From assembly GCF_030817075.1 (NCBI RefSeq), contig NZ_JAUSYU010000001.1:372001-436000 (forward strand): a DNA stretch of 64,000 nt, in the 5' to 3' direction. The notes below the pieces were generated by a model. That model was not told the origin of the DNA, made no database searches, and worked only from the letters and a program-made list of their open reading frames with translations. The DNA is from Arthrobacter sp. V1I9 (GTDB lineage Bacteria > Actinomycetota > Actinomycetes > Actinomycetales > Micrococcaceae). Shown in pieces: positions 18,644-29,700 of the stretch (position 1 is its first letter; every line of letters begins with the position of its first letter). Both the position numbers and the translations under genes were made by a program.

Positions 18644-20377
18644 ATGCTCTGGAAACTGCTTGTCGAATACCTCCGGCCGCACCGCAAGCTGCTCGCCGCC
18701 GTCGTGATTTTCCAGCTGGCGCAGTCCATCGCGTCGCTGTACCTGCCCACGCTCAACGCGGACATCATCGATGAGGGCGTGGCCAAGGGCGACACCGGGG
18801 TTATCCTCAACCTCGGCGGGCTGATGCTGGGAATCACGCTGCTGCAGATCGCCTGCGCCGTGACCGCGGTGTACTTCGGCGCGAAGGCGGCCATGGGCAC
18901 CGGCAGGGACCTGAGGGGCGCCATCTTCTCCAGGGTGGGGGAGTTCTCCGAACAGGAAGTCACCAAGTTCGGCGCGCCCAGCCTGATCACGCGGTCCACC
19001 AACGACGTCCAGCAGGTCCAGCAGCTGGTGCTGATGGGCGCCACCATGATGGTGGCCGCACCCATGCTCGCCATCGGCGGCGTGATCATGGCAGTCCAGC
19101 AGGATGTCCAGCTGTCCTGGCTGATCGCCGTCGCCGTGCCTATGCTCCTCACCGGGGTGGGGCTCATCATCATCCGTATGGTGCCGCTGTTCCGGAAGAT
19201 GCAGAAGCGGATCGACGCCGTGAACCGGGTCCTCCGCGAGCAGCTCACAGGCATCCGCGTGGTCCGCGCGTTCGTCCGCGAGGACATCGAGACCGCGCGC
19301 TTCGCCCGGGCCAACGAGGACGTCACGGACACCGCGCTGCGGGCCGGCCGTTTGATGGCGCTCGCCTTCCCCGTGGTGATGCTGGTGATGAACGTATCCA
19401 GCGTGGCGGTGATCTGGTTCGGGTCGTTCCGGATCGAGGACGGGTCTATGCAAGTTGGCACCCTCATCGCGTTCCTGAGCTACCTCATGCAGATCCTGAT
19501 GTCCGTCATGATGGCCACCTTCATGGCCGTGATGATCCCGCGCGCGTCCGTCTCGGCGGACCGGATCGGTGCCGTGCTTGGCACGGAGTCCAGCGTCCGG
19601 CCGCCTTCGAAGCCCGTGAGCAGCCATGTCCGGCGCGGCGAGCTGGAAATGGTCGACGCCGGGTTCGCCTACCCGGGTGCCGACCAGCCCGTCCTCTCCG
19701 GCATCAACTTCACGGCAAGGGCGGGGCAGACGACGGCGATCATCGGCAGCACCGGTGCCGGCAAAACCACCCTGGTGAACCTGATGCCCCGGCTGTTCGA
19801 CGCCGCCACCGGTGCAGTGAAGATCGATGGCGTGGACGTGCGCGAGCTGCACCCGGACCTGCTCTGGGGGCACATCGGCCTGGTCCCGCAGCGGCCCTAC
19901 CTGTTCACCGGCACCGTCCGCAGCAACCTGCAGTACGGCAAACCGGACGCCACCGACGACCAGTGCTGGCAAGCGCTGGAAATCGCCCAGGCGCGGAGTT
20001 TCGTGGAGGAGATGGAGGGCGGGCTGGACGCGCCCATCAGCCAGGGCGGCACCAACGTCTCCGGCGGGCAGCGGCAGCGGCTGGCCATCGCCCGGGCCCT
20101 GGTGAAGCGGCCCGAGCTGTACATCTTCGACGACTCGTTCTCCTCGCTGGACACCGGCACCGACGCCCGGCTCCGCCAGGCGCTGCACCGCAGCACCGCC
20201 GGTGCCACGCTGGTGATCATCGCCCAGCGCGTCTCCAGCATCGTGGACGCGGACCAGATTTTGGTGCTCGACGACGGCAGGATCGTGGGGCGCGGAACGC
20301 ACGGCGAGCTTCTGGAGACGTCCGAGACGTACCGCGAGATCGTGTCCTCCCAGCTGGCGGCGGAGGAGACGGTATGA
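18644..20377 (+). CDS. ABC exporter half-transporter, degenerate-site subunit
   Basis: A 577-residue half-transporter: six-helix exporter domain (about 1-310) and nucleotide-binding domain (about 335-577). Walker A is G368-K374-T375 (GSTGAGKT), signature SGGQRQR, and Walker B ends in Asp496-Asp497, so the catalytic Glu after Walker B is replaced by Asp. That is the mark of the degenerate site in heterodimeric exporters such as TM287/288 and BmrCD. The next gene overlaps it by ATGA and supplies the canonical site. Substrate unknown, probably lipophilic drugs or lipids. A truncated copy of its first 80 codons is at 16190-16441. Confidence 0.93.
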   Translation: MLWKLLVEYLRPHRKLLAAVVIFQLAQSIASLYLPTLNADIIDEGVAKGDTGVILNLGGLMLGITLLQIACAVTAVYFGAKAAMGTGRDLRGAIFSRVGEFSEQEVTKFGAPSLITRSTNDVQQVQQLVLMGATMMVAAPMLAIGGVIMAVQQDVQLSWLIAVAVPMLLTGVGLIIIRMVPLFRKMQKRIDAVNRVLREQLTGIRVVRAFVREDIETARFARANEDVTDTALRAGRLMALAFPVVMLVMNVSSVAVIWFGSFRIEDGSMQVGTLIAFLSYLMQILMSVMMATFMAVMIPRASVSADRIGAVLGTESSVRPPSKPVSSHVRRGELEMVDAGFAYPGADQPVLSGINFTARAGQTTAIIGSTGAGKTTLVNLMPRLFDAATGAVKIDGVDVRELHPDLLWGHIGLVPQRPYLFTGTVRSNLQYGKPDATDDQCWQALEIAQARSFVEEMEGGLDAPISQGGTNVSGGQRQRLAIARALVKRPELYIFDDSFSSLDTGTDARLRQALHRSTAGATLVIIAQRVSSIVDADQILVLDDGRIVGRGTHGELLETSETYREIVSSQLAAEETV

Positions 20378-22392
20378 GCCCGGAACCCACTTCCTCATCC
20401 GGCACCAAGGCCTCGCCCGCCTCCGCAACGGGAGGCGCCGGCGTCGTGCGCATTCCCCGCCCGGCGGGCGGCCCGGGGCGGGGCGGACCGTTCGCGGGGA
20501 TGAACGTCCCGGCGGAGAAGGCGATGAACTTCTGGCCGTCGGCCAGGCGGCTGCTCGGGACGCTGCGGCCGGAGCGGGCGTGGCTGCTGGTGGTGTTCGT
20601 GACGGCGGTGGCGGGGGTGGCGCTGTCCGTGACCGGGCCGCGGCTGCTGGGGGAGGGCACCAACCTGATCTTCGCCGGCGTCGTTTCCCGCGAGCTGCCG
20701 GCCGGGGCCAGCAAGGAGCAGGTGATCGCGCAGCTGCGGGCCTCGGGTGAGGGGCAGCGCGCGGACATGCTCAGCGCGATGGACCTGGTGCCGGGGCGGG
20801 GGATCGTTTTTGCCGCGTTGGGGAGCGTGCTGGCGTGGGCGCTGGTGCTGTACGTGCTGTCCTCGGCGTTCATGTGGGTGCAGGCGTATGTGCTGAACGG
20901 GGTGGTGCAGCGGACGGTGTTCAAGCTGCGCGGGGATGTGGAGGAGAAGATCCACAGGCTGCCGCTGCGGTATTTCGACTCGATCCAGCGGGGCGAGCTG
21001 CTCAGCCGGGTGACCAACGATGTGGACAACATTTCGCAGAGCCTGCAGCAGACCATCAGCCAGGCGGTGTCGTCGCTGCTGACGGTGCTGGGTGTGCTGG
21101 TGATGATGTTCATCCTTTCGCCCACGCTTGCGCTGATCGCGCTGGTGACCATTCCGCTGACGCTGGGGATCACGGCGCTGATCGCCAAGCGCTCGCAGAA
21201 GCTGTTCGTGGCGCAGTGGAAGCACACGGGGGAGCTGAACGGGCAGATCGAGGAGACGTACACCGGGCATGCGCTGGTGAAGGTGTTCGGGCGGCAGCAG
21301 GAGGTGGGGGAGCGGTTCCGGCAGAAGAACGCCGAGCTGTATGAGGCGAGCTTCGGGGCCCAGTTCATTTCCGGGCTGATCATGCCGGCCATGACGTTCA
21401 TCGGGAACCTGGTGTACGTGGGGATCGCCGTGGTGGGCGGGCTGCAGGTGGCGTCCGGTGCCATGCAGCTGGGCGACGTGCAGGCGTTCATCCAGTACTC
21501 GCGGCAGTTCACCATGCCGCTGGCGCAGCTGGGGTCCATGGCGAATGTGCTGCAGTCCGGGGTGGCGTCTGCGGAGCGGGTGTTCTCGTTGTTGGACGAA
21601 GATGAGGACTCCGTTGAGCCTCCCGCTTCTGCTGGGCCTGTGTTTAGGCGGGGGCGGCTGGTGTTCGAGGACGTGTCCTTCTCGTATTCGCCGGGCAAGC
21701 CACTGATCTCCGGGCTTTCGTTGGTGGCCGAGCCGGGGCAGACGGTGGCGATTGTGGGGCCCACCGGGGCGGGCAAGACCACGCTGGTGAACCTGATGAT
21801 GCGGTTCTACGAGCTGGACTCGGGGCGGATAACGCTCGACGGCGTGGACGTCACCTCCGTGCCCCGGCGCGAGCTGCGCTCGCGGCTGGGGATGGTGCTG
21901 CAGGATACGTGGCTGTTCGGCGGGACCATCCGGGACAACATTGCATACGGGCGGCCTTCTGCTTCCGAATCCGAAATTCTTGAGGCTGCCCGGGCGACGT
22001 ACGTGGACCGGTTCGTGCGGTCGCTGCCGGACGGGTACGACACGGTGCTGGAGGACGAGGGTGCAAATGTGTCCGCGGGGGAGAAGCAGCTGCTGACGAT
22101 AGCCCGGGCGTTCCTGGCCCGGCCTTCGGTGCTGATCCTGGATGAGGCGACGTCTTCGGTGGATACCCGGACCGAGGTGCTGGTGCAGAAGGCGATGAGT
22201 GCGTTGCGGTCGGATCGGACTTCCTTTGTGATCGCGCACCGCCTGTCCACCATCCGCGACGCCGACCTCATCCTGGTGATGGAGGCCGGCCAGATCGTGG
22301 AGCAGGGGACGCACGCTTCACTGCTGGCCGCTGGCGGGGCTTACGCCCGGCTGTACGATGCGCAGTTCGCGGCTCCTGCGGCGGAGGTTTAA
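20374..22392 (+). CDS. ABC exporter half-transporter, catalytic subunit
   Basis: A 672-residue partner. The N-terminal 60 residues are a Gly/Pro-rich tail, the exporter domain follows (about 65-400) with an extended extracytoplasmic loop after helix 1 ([20 protein letters not shown]), and the nucleotide-binding domain carries Walker A (G462-K468-T469), the altered signature SAGEKQ, and Walker B Asp590-Glu591 with the catalytic Glu intact. Canonical Glu here and Asp in the partner make a typical asymmetric heterodimer. Start ATG 20374 overlaps the partner's stop; the frame is open much further upstream inside the first gene but that part is not coding. Confidence 0.93.
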   Translation: MSPEPTSSSGTKASPASATGGAGVVRIPRPAGGPGRGGPFAGMNVPAEKAMNFWPSARRLLGTLRPERAWLLVVFVTAVAGVALSVTGPRLLGEGTNLIFAGVVSRELPAGASKEQVIAQLRASGEGQRADMLSAMDLVPGRGIVFAALGSVLAWALVLYVLSSAFMWVQAYVLNGVVQRTVFKLRGDVEEKIHRLPLRYFDSIQRGELLSRVTNDVDNISQSLQQTISQAVSSLLTVLGVLVMMFILSPTLALIALVTIPLTLGITALIAKRSQKLFVAQWKHTGELNGQIEETYTGHALVKVFGRQQEVGERFRQKNAELYEASFGAQFISGLIMPAMTFIGNLVYVGIAVVGGLQVASGAMQLGDVQAFIQYSRQFTMPLAQLGSMANVLQSGVASAERVFSLLDEDEDSVEPPASAGPVFRRGRLVFEDVSFSYSPGKPLISGLSLVAEPGQTVAIVGPTGAGKTTLVNLMMRFYELDSGRITLDGVDVTSVPRRELRSRLGMVLQDTWLFGGTIRDNIAYGRPSASESEILEAARATYVDRFVRSLPDGYDTVLEDEGANVSAGEKQLLTIARAFLARPSVLILDEATSSVDTRTEVLVQKAMSALRSDRTSFVIAHRLSTIRDADLILVMEAGQIVEQGTHASLLAAGGAYARLYDAQFAAPAAEV

Positions 22393-22605
22393 AAGCTACC
22401 CTCGTTTCTCTGTAGTGGGAGCGCCTCTTGCAGACGTTCGTCGCGCTTGGGTGCAGGATCTTTTGGAGTGCCATATGCGATCTAGTGGTCGCAAGCGTCA
22501 GCTGATACCCGTTCTTGGGATGCACGGTAGTCGCTTTTTCCTTGCCCAGCCCGTGGGCGGGTTAGGATCAGAGGAACTCAGTATGAAGCAAGGAAGCAGG
22601 AAAAG

Positions 22606-23913
22606 TTGGGGGAAAGCGGTGCTGGGGCCACCCACGCAGCCCATAAAGATTCGGCGCAATTTTGTACGCTGATCGAGTCCTACGTCGAGTCGCAGCATGA
22701 AGTTCTCCGTTTGGCTGCGTACATATCCAGCCAGAGCGCAGAGATCGATAGCATCAAAGCGCGGGCGTGGCGACAGATCAAGATCGGCTACCCGAGAGCA
22801 GAGCAAGTAGATTTCGACAAAATTTGGGTCGAATTTGAGAAGTTCCGCGCTGCTGCCGAATCCAAAGAGCAGGACACCACCGATGCAATTGAACGCTCGG
22901 CGCACGAGATGTTCAAGCTGCTGCCTGACGGTTATGGGGCGGATTATATTAGCCGTTTGGTTCAGGAGTCGGTCAAGGATCCTGGCGCGCCAGTTCTATT
23001 TTCGTCGCTGTTGGCTACCCTGATAGGCGAGTATGAGGTGTTCATAGGTGGCTTGCTCCGCGCCGCGCTTACTCTCCATCCGGGTGCGCTTGGAGACAGC
23101 AATCGGTCCTTCACTTGGAAGGAGATAACCGCCTTTGACACTTTGCAGGACCTAAGGGAGCACGCTATTGATAAGGCGGTGGAAAAGGTCCTTCGCGAGT
23201 CAGCCGAGGAATGGCCAAAGTATATCGCCGAGAAGTTCAAGATAGTTTTGCCTGATCTTACAAAAGACGCGGGGCTGTTGGAGGTATTTCAACGACGGAA
23301 CGTGATCGTACACAACGGTGGCCGAGTCTCTTCTATTTACCTAGAGAATGTTCCGAAAAGAAATGTACCCATAAAACTGGGGCAGAAGCTGCTGGTGGAC
23401 GAAAAGTACCTGACGGAAGCAGCGGATAAGCTGCTGGCAGTCGGTCTTAGTGTCGCAGCAAACGTTGGCCGGTTGCTGCTGAAGAACGGCAAGGGGTGCG
23501 ATCATATCGAAAGTACGTACGGCGACGTTGGCTATCAGCTGCTCCAACAGGAACGGTATTGGGTCGTCCATCAGCTATCGAAGTCGCAGAATCTGGCGAC
23601 CTACGAGAGCGACTATTCCGGGCTTGTTATCAAGATTAACGGCTGGCTAGCCCAGAAGCGGCTCGGCAAGCTAGAGGAGTGTCGGAAGGAAATTGAGGAT
23701 TGGAAGACGAGTACCCTTGCCCCCATATTCCAGCTGGCAAAACTTGCTCTGCTGGATGATCTGGAAGCAGGACTGAAGCTGGTCCGTGAGCTTGTTGCCT
23801 CGGAAGCGTTACCCCAAAGGCACTGGGCTCAGTGGCCCCTCCTGGCGGAGATCAGACAATACGAAAAAGATCTTTCGGAGACAGCGGAGCTTGGCGGCCA
23901 ACCAACGTCGTGA
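22606..23913 (+). CDS. HEPN-motif protein, possible defence RNase
   Basis: A 435-residue protein, mostly helical, in AT-richer DNA than its neighbours. Residues about 125-255 resemble HEPN domains of abortive-infection type: a helix with SSLLATLIGEYEVFIGGLL and then Arg231-x4-His236 in RRNVIVHNGG, which is the R-x4-H motif of HEPN ribonucleases. The C-terminal 170 residues are helical repeats of unknown type. The start is uncertain: TTG 22606 has a purine-rich tract upstream, no ATG is near. An RNase role in phage defence or toxin activity is inference from the motif and the island context. Confidence 0.6.
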   Translation: MGESGAGATHAAHKDSAQFCTLIESYVESQHEVLRLAAYISSQSAEIDSIKARAWRQIKIGYPRAEQVDFDKIWVEFEKFRAAAESKEQDTTDAIERSAHEMFKLLPDGYGADYISRLVQESVKDPGAPVLFSSLLATLIGEYEVFIGGLLRAALTLHPGALGDSNRSFTWKEITAFDTLQDLREHAIDKAVEKVLRESAEEWPKYIAEKFKIVLPDLTKDAGLLEVFQRRNVIVHNGGRVSSIYLENVPKRNVPIKLGQKLLVDEKYLTEAADKLLAVGLSVAANVGRLLLKNGKGCDHIESTYGDVGYQLLQQERYWVVHQLSKSQNLATYESDYSGLVIKINGWLAQKRLGKLEECRKEIEDWKTSTLAPIFQLAKLALLDDLEAGLKLVRELVASEALPQRHWAQWPLLAEIRQYEKDLSETAELGGQPTS

Positions 23914-24017
23914 TATTTTTTCACCAGTTGCAAGTCGATATGAGGAGCCATGCATGTGCAACCCCGGAAGCTGATGATCGATCCGACTCCTAATGACGGG
24001 ATTTAGAACCGATATGG

Positions 24018-24049
24018 ACCCCACGTGAGCCCTTGAGTTCACGTGGGGT
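24018..24049 (+). terminator. rho-independent terminator
   Basis: ACCCCACGTGA pairs with TCACGTGGGGT (11 bp), ten-base loop, followed by TCTCTTTT. It closes the HEPN-protein gene. Confidence 0.85.
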
Positions 24050-24143
24050 TCTCTTTTACCCACAAGAAGCCCTTTCTGAGGGCATGGGGCGCGCCGGGGG
24101 AGCAGGCACAAGACCCGTCGGCGGTTCATGTCATGATCTTCGG

Positions 24144-24938
24144 ATGAACGAGCGACGAGTAGCCGTGCGGCGTCAGCGGCTGAAGGACCGGGGCAACGCA
24201 CCCGGCTTTGTTAAAGAGCATCTTGCCCTCATTGCTTCTGCATCCCTTGTGCTGCTGTCCGTCATCAGGGTGTATTACTTTGCTGCGCTCAATCCAGATG
24301 TGGCCCTCACGGTTCTTTCTGTTGCCAATCGCACGCAGGTCCTGGTTTCCACGCTACTAAATGCGATCGTGACAATTGCCCCCTTCATGCTTCTCATCGC
24401 TCCGCTCCGGCAGTGGATGCTGGCTGGCAATCAAACCGGCGCGCCATTCAAGGACCAGTTGCGTACTGGGATCGTGTGGGTTCCCTTGGCGCCAATCCTC
24501 CTGTCGACTCTTTCCGCTGCTCTGATCGCCGGTTATTTATTGGGGGGTGTTCTTCTTTGGATCGCTGCACTGCGCAAGCGAAGGAAACAGGAAGACAAGG
24601 CAGTGGCTTCCAAAAAGGCGAGCCCTTACAAGGGGGAAGGGACATGGGTGCTCACGACGATTCTTGGCACGACCTTGATGCTGACGTTGATTACGCCTTG
24701 GCAGCCGCTAGAGAAAATAACGTTGGAGAACGCGGACAAACCGCTGATTGGTTACGTTGTAGGTGAGCAGGCTGGCAAAACGTTGATATTGGATAAACTC
24801 CGGAAGCCTGTCTGGACGGACAGCGAAAAAGTCCTTGGCCGGGAGATGTGCGCCAAGGAGGAATCCTGGATGAATTCCTCCTTGGCAACGCTGGGACTGA
24901 AGCTTTTGAACAGGCCGCAGGGTGTGGGCTGTTCCTGA
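24144..24938 (+). CDS. hypothetical membrane protein
   Basis: A 264-residue protein with four predicted membrane segments (about residues 20-45, 60-85, 110-140, 165-185) and a C-terminal soluble tail of about 75 residues. Charged linker RKRRKQEDKAVASKKAS lies between helices 3 and 4. ATG 24144 (MNERRVAVRR) is the best start. No family recognised. It is in the AT-richer island, separated by a terminator from the HEPN gene. Confidence 0.6.
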   Translation: MNERRVAVRRQRLKDRGNAPGFVKEHLALIASASLVLLSVIRVYYFAALNPDVALTVLSVANRTQVLVSTLLNAIVTIAPFMLLIAPLRQWMLAGNQTGAPFKDQLRTGIVWVPLAPILLSTLSAALIAGYLLGGVLLWIAALRKRRKQEDKAVASKKASPYKGEGTWVLTTILGTTLMLTLITPWQPLEKITLENADKPLIGYVVGEQAGKTLILDKLRKPVWTDSEKVLGREMCAKEESWMNSSLATLGLKLLNRPQGVGCS

Positions 24939-25368
24939 CCTTCGCGAGTAAGCCGTTATGCTGCCGTTAGCTCCGCTATCCGAAGGGTCTTGGTGGAAGG
25001 ATTTCAAGACTAACCCGGAATTCTGCCCTGAAAACGACTTCATTCCGGCGGAACAAATCGCGTGGCTCCAGCGCGCCGCTTGATCCGCCCTCATTCATGT
25101 AGGGGTTCCATGCGATCCGCTGGGAGTTCCGGTACAGCAGGGAAACGATGGAGACGTCCCCGATGATGGCCTCCCCGGCGGGCATCCCCCCGCAAGGGGG
25201 ACCGGAGTGTTCCACAGGCGGCGCTCAACGGAACTCTGGGGCGCCAAGGGCAGCAGGAACTCCCCGTTACCCGTGGTCAGCGTCTCTATCCGCCGGGCCA
25301 CTTTTTCCACGGCGTTGGGATTGCGGCAATGGCGACGAGAAGCAGATCCAGGTCTGTTGGAGGCACCG
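24939..25368 (-). pseudogene. probable decayed ORF in the island
   Basis: About 430 bases between two genes. On the minus strand, protein-like stretches occur in successive frames: NAVEKVARRIETLTTG through APQSSVERRLWNTPVP, then AIIGDVSIVSLLYRNSQRIAWNP. Their order and codon use look like a gene broken by frameshifts, but I do not recognise a family, so this is tentative. Confidence 0.35.
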
Positions 25369-26460
25369 TCATAGGTAACTCTTGACGCTCGCGCGCAGTG
25401 CTTCCGTGTGCTCGTAGATCTCCTCGAGAGAGCTAATGGGAACTCGGGTCTCTTCCTTGTTGTCGTCGAAGATCCCGATGTATTTCTGAGTCCGGTTGAA
25501 GTGCAGGCGCGCGATGGGCTTCCGGTTGTTGTCGTCCAACAAAACTGCGAAGTAGGACTTTGCATCTCGCTGCACTACACGGGCGGGCTTCACCTCGCTG
25601 CAGACAATGGCGCGCACAATTTGGTAGCCCTCAATTTCCTCCAGTGTCGTCTCAAGACCATCAGCTTCAGCCAGGTCTGCTTCGGCTACAGGAGCGCTTG
25701 TAACAGCTGCCGCAACGGCGGTTTCCTCATTCTGCGGAAAGCCGGGGTTGCCGAGCGCCTTCTTAAGGCGCTCGTTGACCTGGTCGTTCAGGAACTGCTT
25801 CGAGGCCTTGGAAACCAACAAAGTGAACTGCTCCCGAACCTTCTGGGTGTACGGGCCGGGATACACCCGCCCGGTCAAGAACTTGACCCATTCGTCTTCG
25901 GGCTCCTTGAACTGCGCGGCCAAGGTCCGCTTCAGCTCGCCGATGTATTTGAGTTCGCCGGCCGCGCTGATGATGGAGTCTAGATCAAAAACGTCTTTGG
26001 ACAGCTTCTGCAGTTCGGGTATAAGCATCTGGTCAATGTCGTTTAGATCCAGCACCAGGAACGGCTTCGCGTCCATGCGGTTAGGCGCGTCGAGGTCCGT
26101 AAAGAACTGGTAGACCTCACCGTTGGTGAGAATCGCGATCCTGGCATTGGTTACCGCAAAGTACCGGAACAGCTGGGAGGCATGCTCAATCTTCACGGGT
26201 TCGGTAGATTTCTTGCACTCGATCAGGATCTGGACTTCGCCATCCTTGACGATCGCATAGTCAATTTTCTCGCCCTTCTTCAACCCTACGTCTGCGATGA
26301 ACTCAGGCACGACCTCCAGAGGATTGAATACGTCGTAGCCAAGGATCGTCGAAATGAACGGCATCACGAACGCGTTCTTCGTTGCTTCCTCTGTCTGGAT
26401 GATGTCCCGCTGCTGACGCACCTTTGCTGCCAACGCTGAAAGCTTTTCTGCAAACTCCAT
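25369..26460 (-). CDS. HsdR-N-like restriction endonuclease domain protein
   Basis: A 363-residue protein. Residues about 10-150 match the type I restriction enzyme R-subunit N-terminal nuclease domain (HSDR_N): a PD-(D/E)xK core with Asp67 (GEKIDYAIV), Glu81 and Lys83 (ILIECKK), preceded by FVMPFISTILGYDVFNP. The C-terminal half has a variable linker and a small beta-rich domain. The helicase motor of HsdR and any methylase or specificity subunit are missing, so it is a stand-alone nuclease or a non-catalytic relative. ATG 26460 is chosen because GGGGGA precedes it; an upstream start at 26493 is possible. Confidence 0.75.
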   Translation of the reverse strand: MEFAEKLSALAAKVRQQRDIIQTEEATKNAFVMPFISTILGYDVFNPLEVVPEFIADVGLKKGEKIDYAIVKDGEVQILIECKKSTEPVKIEHASQLFRYFAVTNARIAILTNGEVYQFFTDLDAPNRMDAKPFLVLDLNDIDQMLIPELQKLSKDVFDLDSIISAAGELKYIGELKRTLAAQFKEPEDEWVKFLTGRVYPGPYTQKVREQFTLLVSKASKQFLNDQVNERLKKALGNPGFPQNEETAVAAAVTSAPVAEADLAEADGLETTLEEIEGYQIVRAIVCSEVKPARVVQRDAKSYFAVLLDDNNRKPIARLHFNRTQKYIGIFDDNKEETRVPISSLEEIYEHTEALRASVKSYL

Positions 26461-26774
26461 TTGTCCCCCTACAAGGCTGTGCTTGCTGCACAACGGAAGT
26501 GCAGCAGCAATTCAAGCTAATGAACCAACAAGTTACCTGTGATTGTCCGAAATAACAGTCAACTACTTGCTAGTAGAACCTCATGTCGGAAGCCTGACCT
26601 CGCCGCGTCTGTTTCCTCCCCGTCCAGCCGACAGTGGCGCAAACCTCGAAGCGCCAAGTCTTCCTTCGGTCGGTCTCCCGGGAGTGAGCGACTCAAGGTC
26701 CTAGAAGGCCGCAGCCGTCGTAGCACACTGACATACGAAGCATTGTTTCGGTATGTCCCCCGTAACCTGTTTAG
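26461..26774. other. intergenic region upstream of metH
   Basis: About 310 bases between the divergent nuclease gene and metH. I looked for a cobalamin (B12-box) or SAM riboswitch in front of metH and found none. Right edge of the AT-richer island. Confidence 0.5.
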
Positions 26775-29700
26775 ATGCCCCGTTTTGCGCTCGACATTGA
26801 ATCCGTGCCCCGCCCTGCCCGCGCGCAGGAACTCCTGGACGCCGTGAACCACAGTGTGGTCATTGCGGACGGCGCCATGGGCACCATGCTCCAGGGCCGG
26901 GACCTGCAGCTCGAAACAGACTTCCAGAACCTCGAGGGCTGCAACGAGATCCTCAACGACACGCGCCCGGACGTCATCGCCGACATCCACGACGCCTACT
27001 TCGCCACCGGCATCGACGCCGTGGAGACCAACACCTTCGGCGCTAACTGGTCCAACCTCTCGGACTACGGCATCGATGACCGCATCGCCGAACTCGCACT
27101 CAAGGGCGCCAAGATCGCCCGCGAACGCGCTGAAGCGGCAGAAGAAACAGACGGCCGGATGCGCTGGGTCCTCGGCTCCATGGGCCCGGGCACCAAACTC
27201 CCCAGCCTCGGCCACACCAGCTACGACTACCTCAAGCAGACCTTCGCCCTGCAGGCCGAGGGCCTCATCGACGGCGGCGCGGACGCGTTCCTCATCGAAA
27301 CCAGCCAGGACCTCCTGCAGACCAAGGCTGCGGTCAACGGCTGCAAGCAGGCCATCGTCTCCAAGGGAGTCCGCCTCCCCATCTTCGTCGAAGTCACCGT
27401 CGAGACCACCGGAACCATGCTCATGGGTTCCGAAATCGGCGCCGCGCTCACCGCCCTTGAGCCGCTCGGCGTCGACGCCATCGGCCTGAACTGCGCCACC
27501 GGCCCGGACGAGATGAGCGAGCACCTGCGCCACCTCTCCAAGCAGTCCTCCGTCGCCATCGCCTGTATGCCCAACGCCGGGCTGCCCGTCCTCGGCGCCA
27601 ACGGCGCGCACTACCCGCTCTCACCGACCGAACTCGCCACCGCGCACGAACAGTTCGTCCGCGAATTCGGCCTCGGCCTGGTGGGCGGCTGCTGCGGTAC
27701 GACGCCGGAGCACATGTCAGCCGTCGTCGAACGCCTTGCCCCCTTCCGCACCCGCAAGACCGCGGACGACGGCGTTGCCACCAACGGCGGCAAGCCCGCA
27801 CCCGCCCGCGTCCCCACCGAGCGCGAAGCCGGCGTCGCATCCCTCTACCAGCACGTCAACTTCGACCAGGACGCCTCCTACCTGGCCATCGGTGAGCGCA
27901 CCAATGCCAACGGCTCCAAGGCGTTCCGCCAGGCCATGCTCGAAGAGCGCTGGGACGACTGCGTGGACATCGCCCGCGAGCAGATCCGCGTCGGTGCGCA
28001 CCTGCTGGACGTCTGCATCGACTACGTGGGCCGCGACGGCGTGGCCGACATGAAGGAGATCGTCTCGCGTTTCGCGTCGGCCTCCACGCTCCCTTTGGTC
28101 ATGGATTCCACCGAACCGGCCGTACTTCGGGCCGGGCTCGAACACATCGGCGGCCGCCCGGTGGTCAACTCCGTCAACTATGAGGACGGCGACGGCCCGG
28201 CCAGCCGCTTCGCGCGCATCATGCCGCTCGTGAAGGAACACGGCACCGCCGTAATCGCCCTGACCATCAACGAAGAGGGCCAGGCACGCACCACCGAGGG
28301 CAAGGTGGCCATCGCCTCACGCCTCGTCGACGCCCTGGTGGGCGAATGGGGGATGCGCGTCGAGGACATCATCGTCGACTGCCTGACCTTCCCCGTCGCC
28401 ACCGGCCAGGAAGAAACCCGCCGGGACGGCATCGAAACCATCGAGGCCATCCGGCAGATCACCGTGAAGTACCCCGGCATCAACACCACGCTCGGCGTCT
28501 CCAACGTGTCCTTCGGCCTCAACCCGGCAGCGCGCGTCGTACTCAACTCGGTGTTCCTGCACGAGGCCGTGCAGGCGGGCTTGACCAGCGGCATCATCGA
28601 CGCCGCCAAGATCGTGCCGCTCGCCTCACTGCCAGAGGAACAGCGCAAGGTGGCGCTGGACCTCGTTTGGGACCGCCGCGAATACGACGCCGACGGCAAC
28701 ACCACCTACGACCCCCTGGCCATCATGCTGGACATGTTCGCCGGCGTCGACACCGCGGCCCTCAAGGACCAGCGAGCCGCCGAACTCGCGGCGCTGCCCA
28801 CCGGCGCACGCCTGGAACGGCGCATCATCGACGGCGAAGGCAAGGGCCTCGAGGCGGACCTGGACCTGGCCCGCAGCGAGGGCCTGACCCCGCTCGGCAT
28901 CATCAACGACCACCTGCTCGAGGGCATGAAGGTGGTGGGTGAACGCTTCGGCGCCGGTGAAATGCAGCTCCCGTTCGTGCTCCAGTCCGCGGAGGTGATG
29001 AAGAACGCCGTCGCCCTGCTCGAGCCGCACATGGAGAAGTCCGATTCCTCCGGCAAGGGCACCATGGTGATCGCCACCGTCCGCGGCGACGTGCACGACA
29101 TCGGCAAGAACCTGGTGGACATCATCCTCACCAACAACGGCTACAAGGTAATCAACATCGGCATCAAGCAGGGCATCGCCGAGATCATGGCCGCGGCCGA
29201 GGAACACAACGCGGACGTGATCGGCATGTCCGGGCTGCTGGTGAAGTCCACCGTGGTGATGAAGGAAAACCTCGCCGAGCTGCAGTCCCGCGGCCTGGCC
29301 AAGAAGTGGCCTGTGATCCTGGGCGGCGCCGCACTGACCCGCGCTTACGTGGACCAGGACCTCGCCGAGCAGTTTGACGGTGTGGTCCGGTACGCCAAGG
29401 ACGCCTTCGAGGGCCTCGCCCTTATGGAGCCGCTGGTGCGCGTCGCGCGCGGCGAGTCACCGGACGACGTCGGCCTCCCGCCGCTGAAGAAGCGCATCCA
29501 CAAGGGCGGCGCGAAGTTCACGGTGACCGAGCCGGAGGCCATGCCCGGCCGGTCCGACGTCGCCGCCGACAACCCCGTGCCCGCCCCGCCGTTCTGGGGC
29601 ACGCGCATCGTGCGCGGCGTCTCGCTGCACGACTACTCCGCGTTCCTTGATGAGAGGGCCACGTTCATGGGGCAGTGGGGGCTCAAGCCCGGCCGCGGCG

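Noticed and set aside
18119..20428. Very long open frame antisense to the ABC exporter gene
   Set aside because: His/Asp/Arg-rich mirror of a GC-rich gene; the sense strand encodes a complete exporter.
20395..22314. Long antisense frames opposite the second ABC gene
   Set aside because: Shadow frames; no domain, biased composition.
26461..26774. Cobalamin or SAM riboswitch in front of metH
   Set aside because: The CAGTGGC near 26628 is the B12 box in the wrong orientation and none of the other conserved blocks is present.
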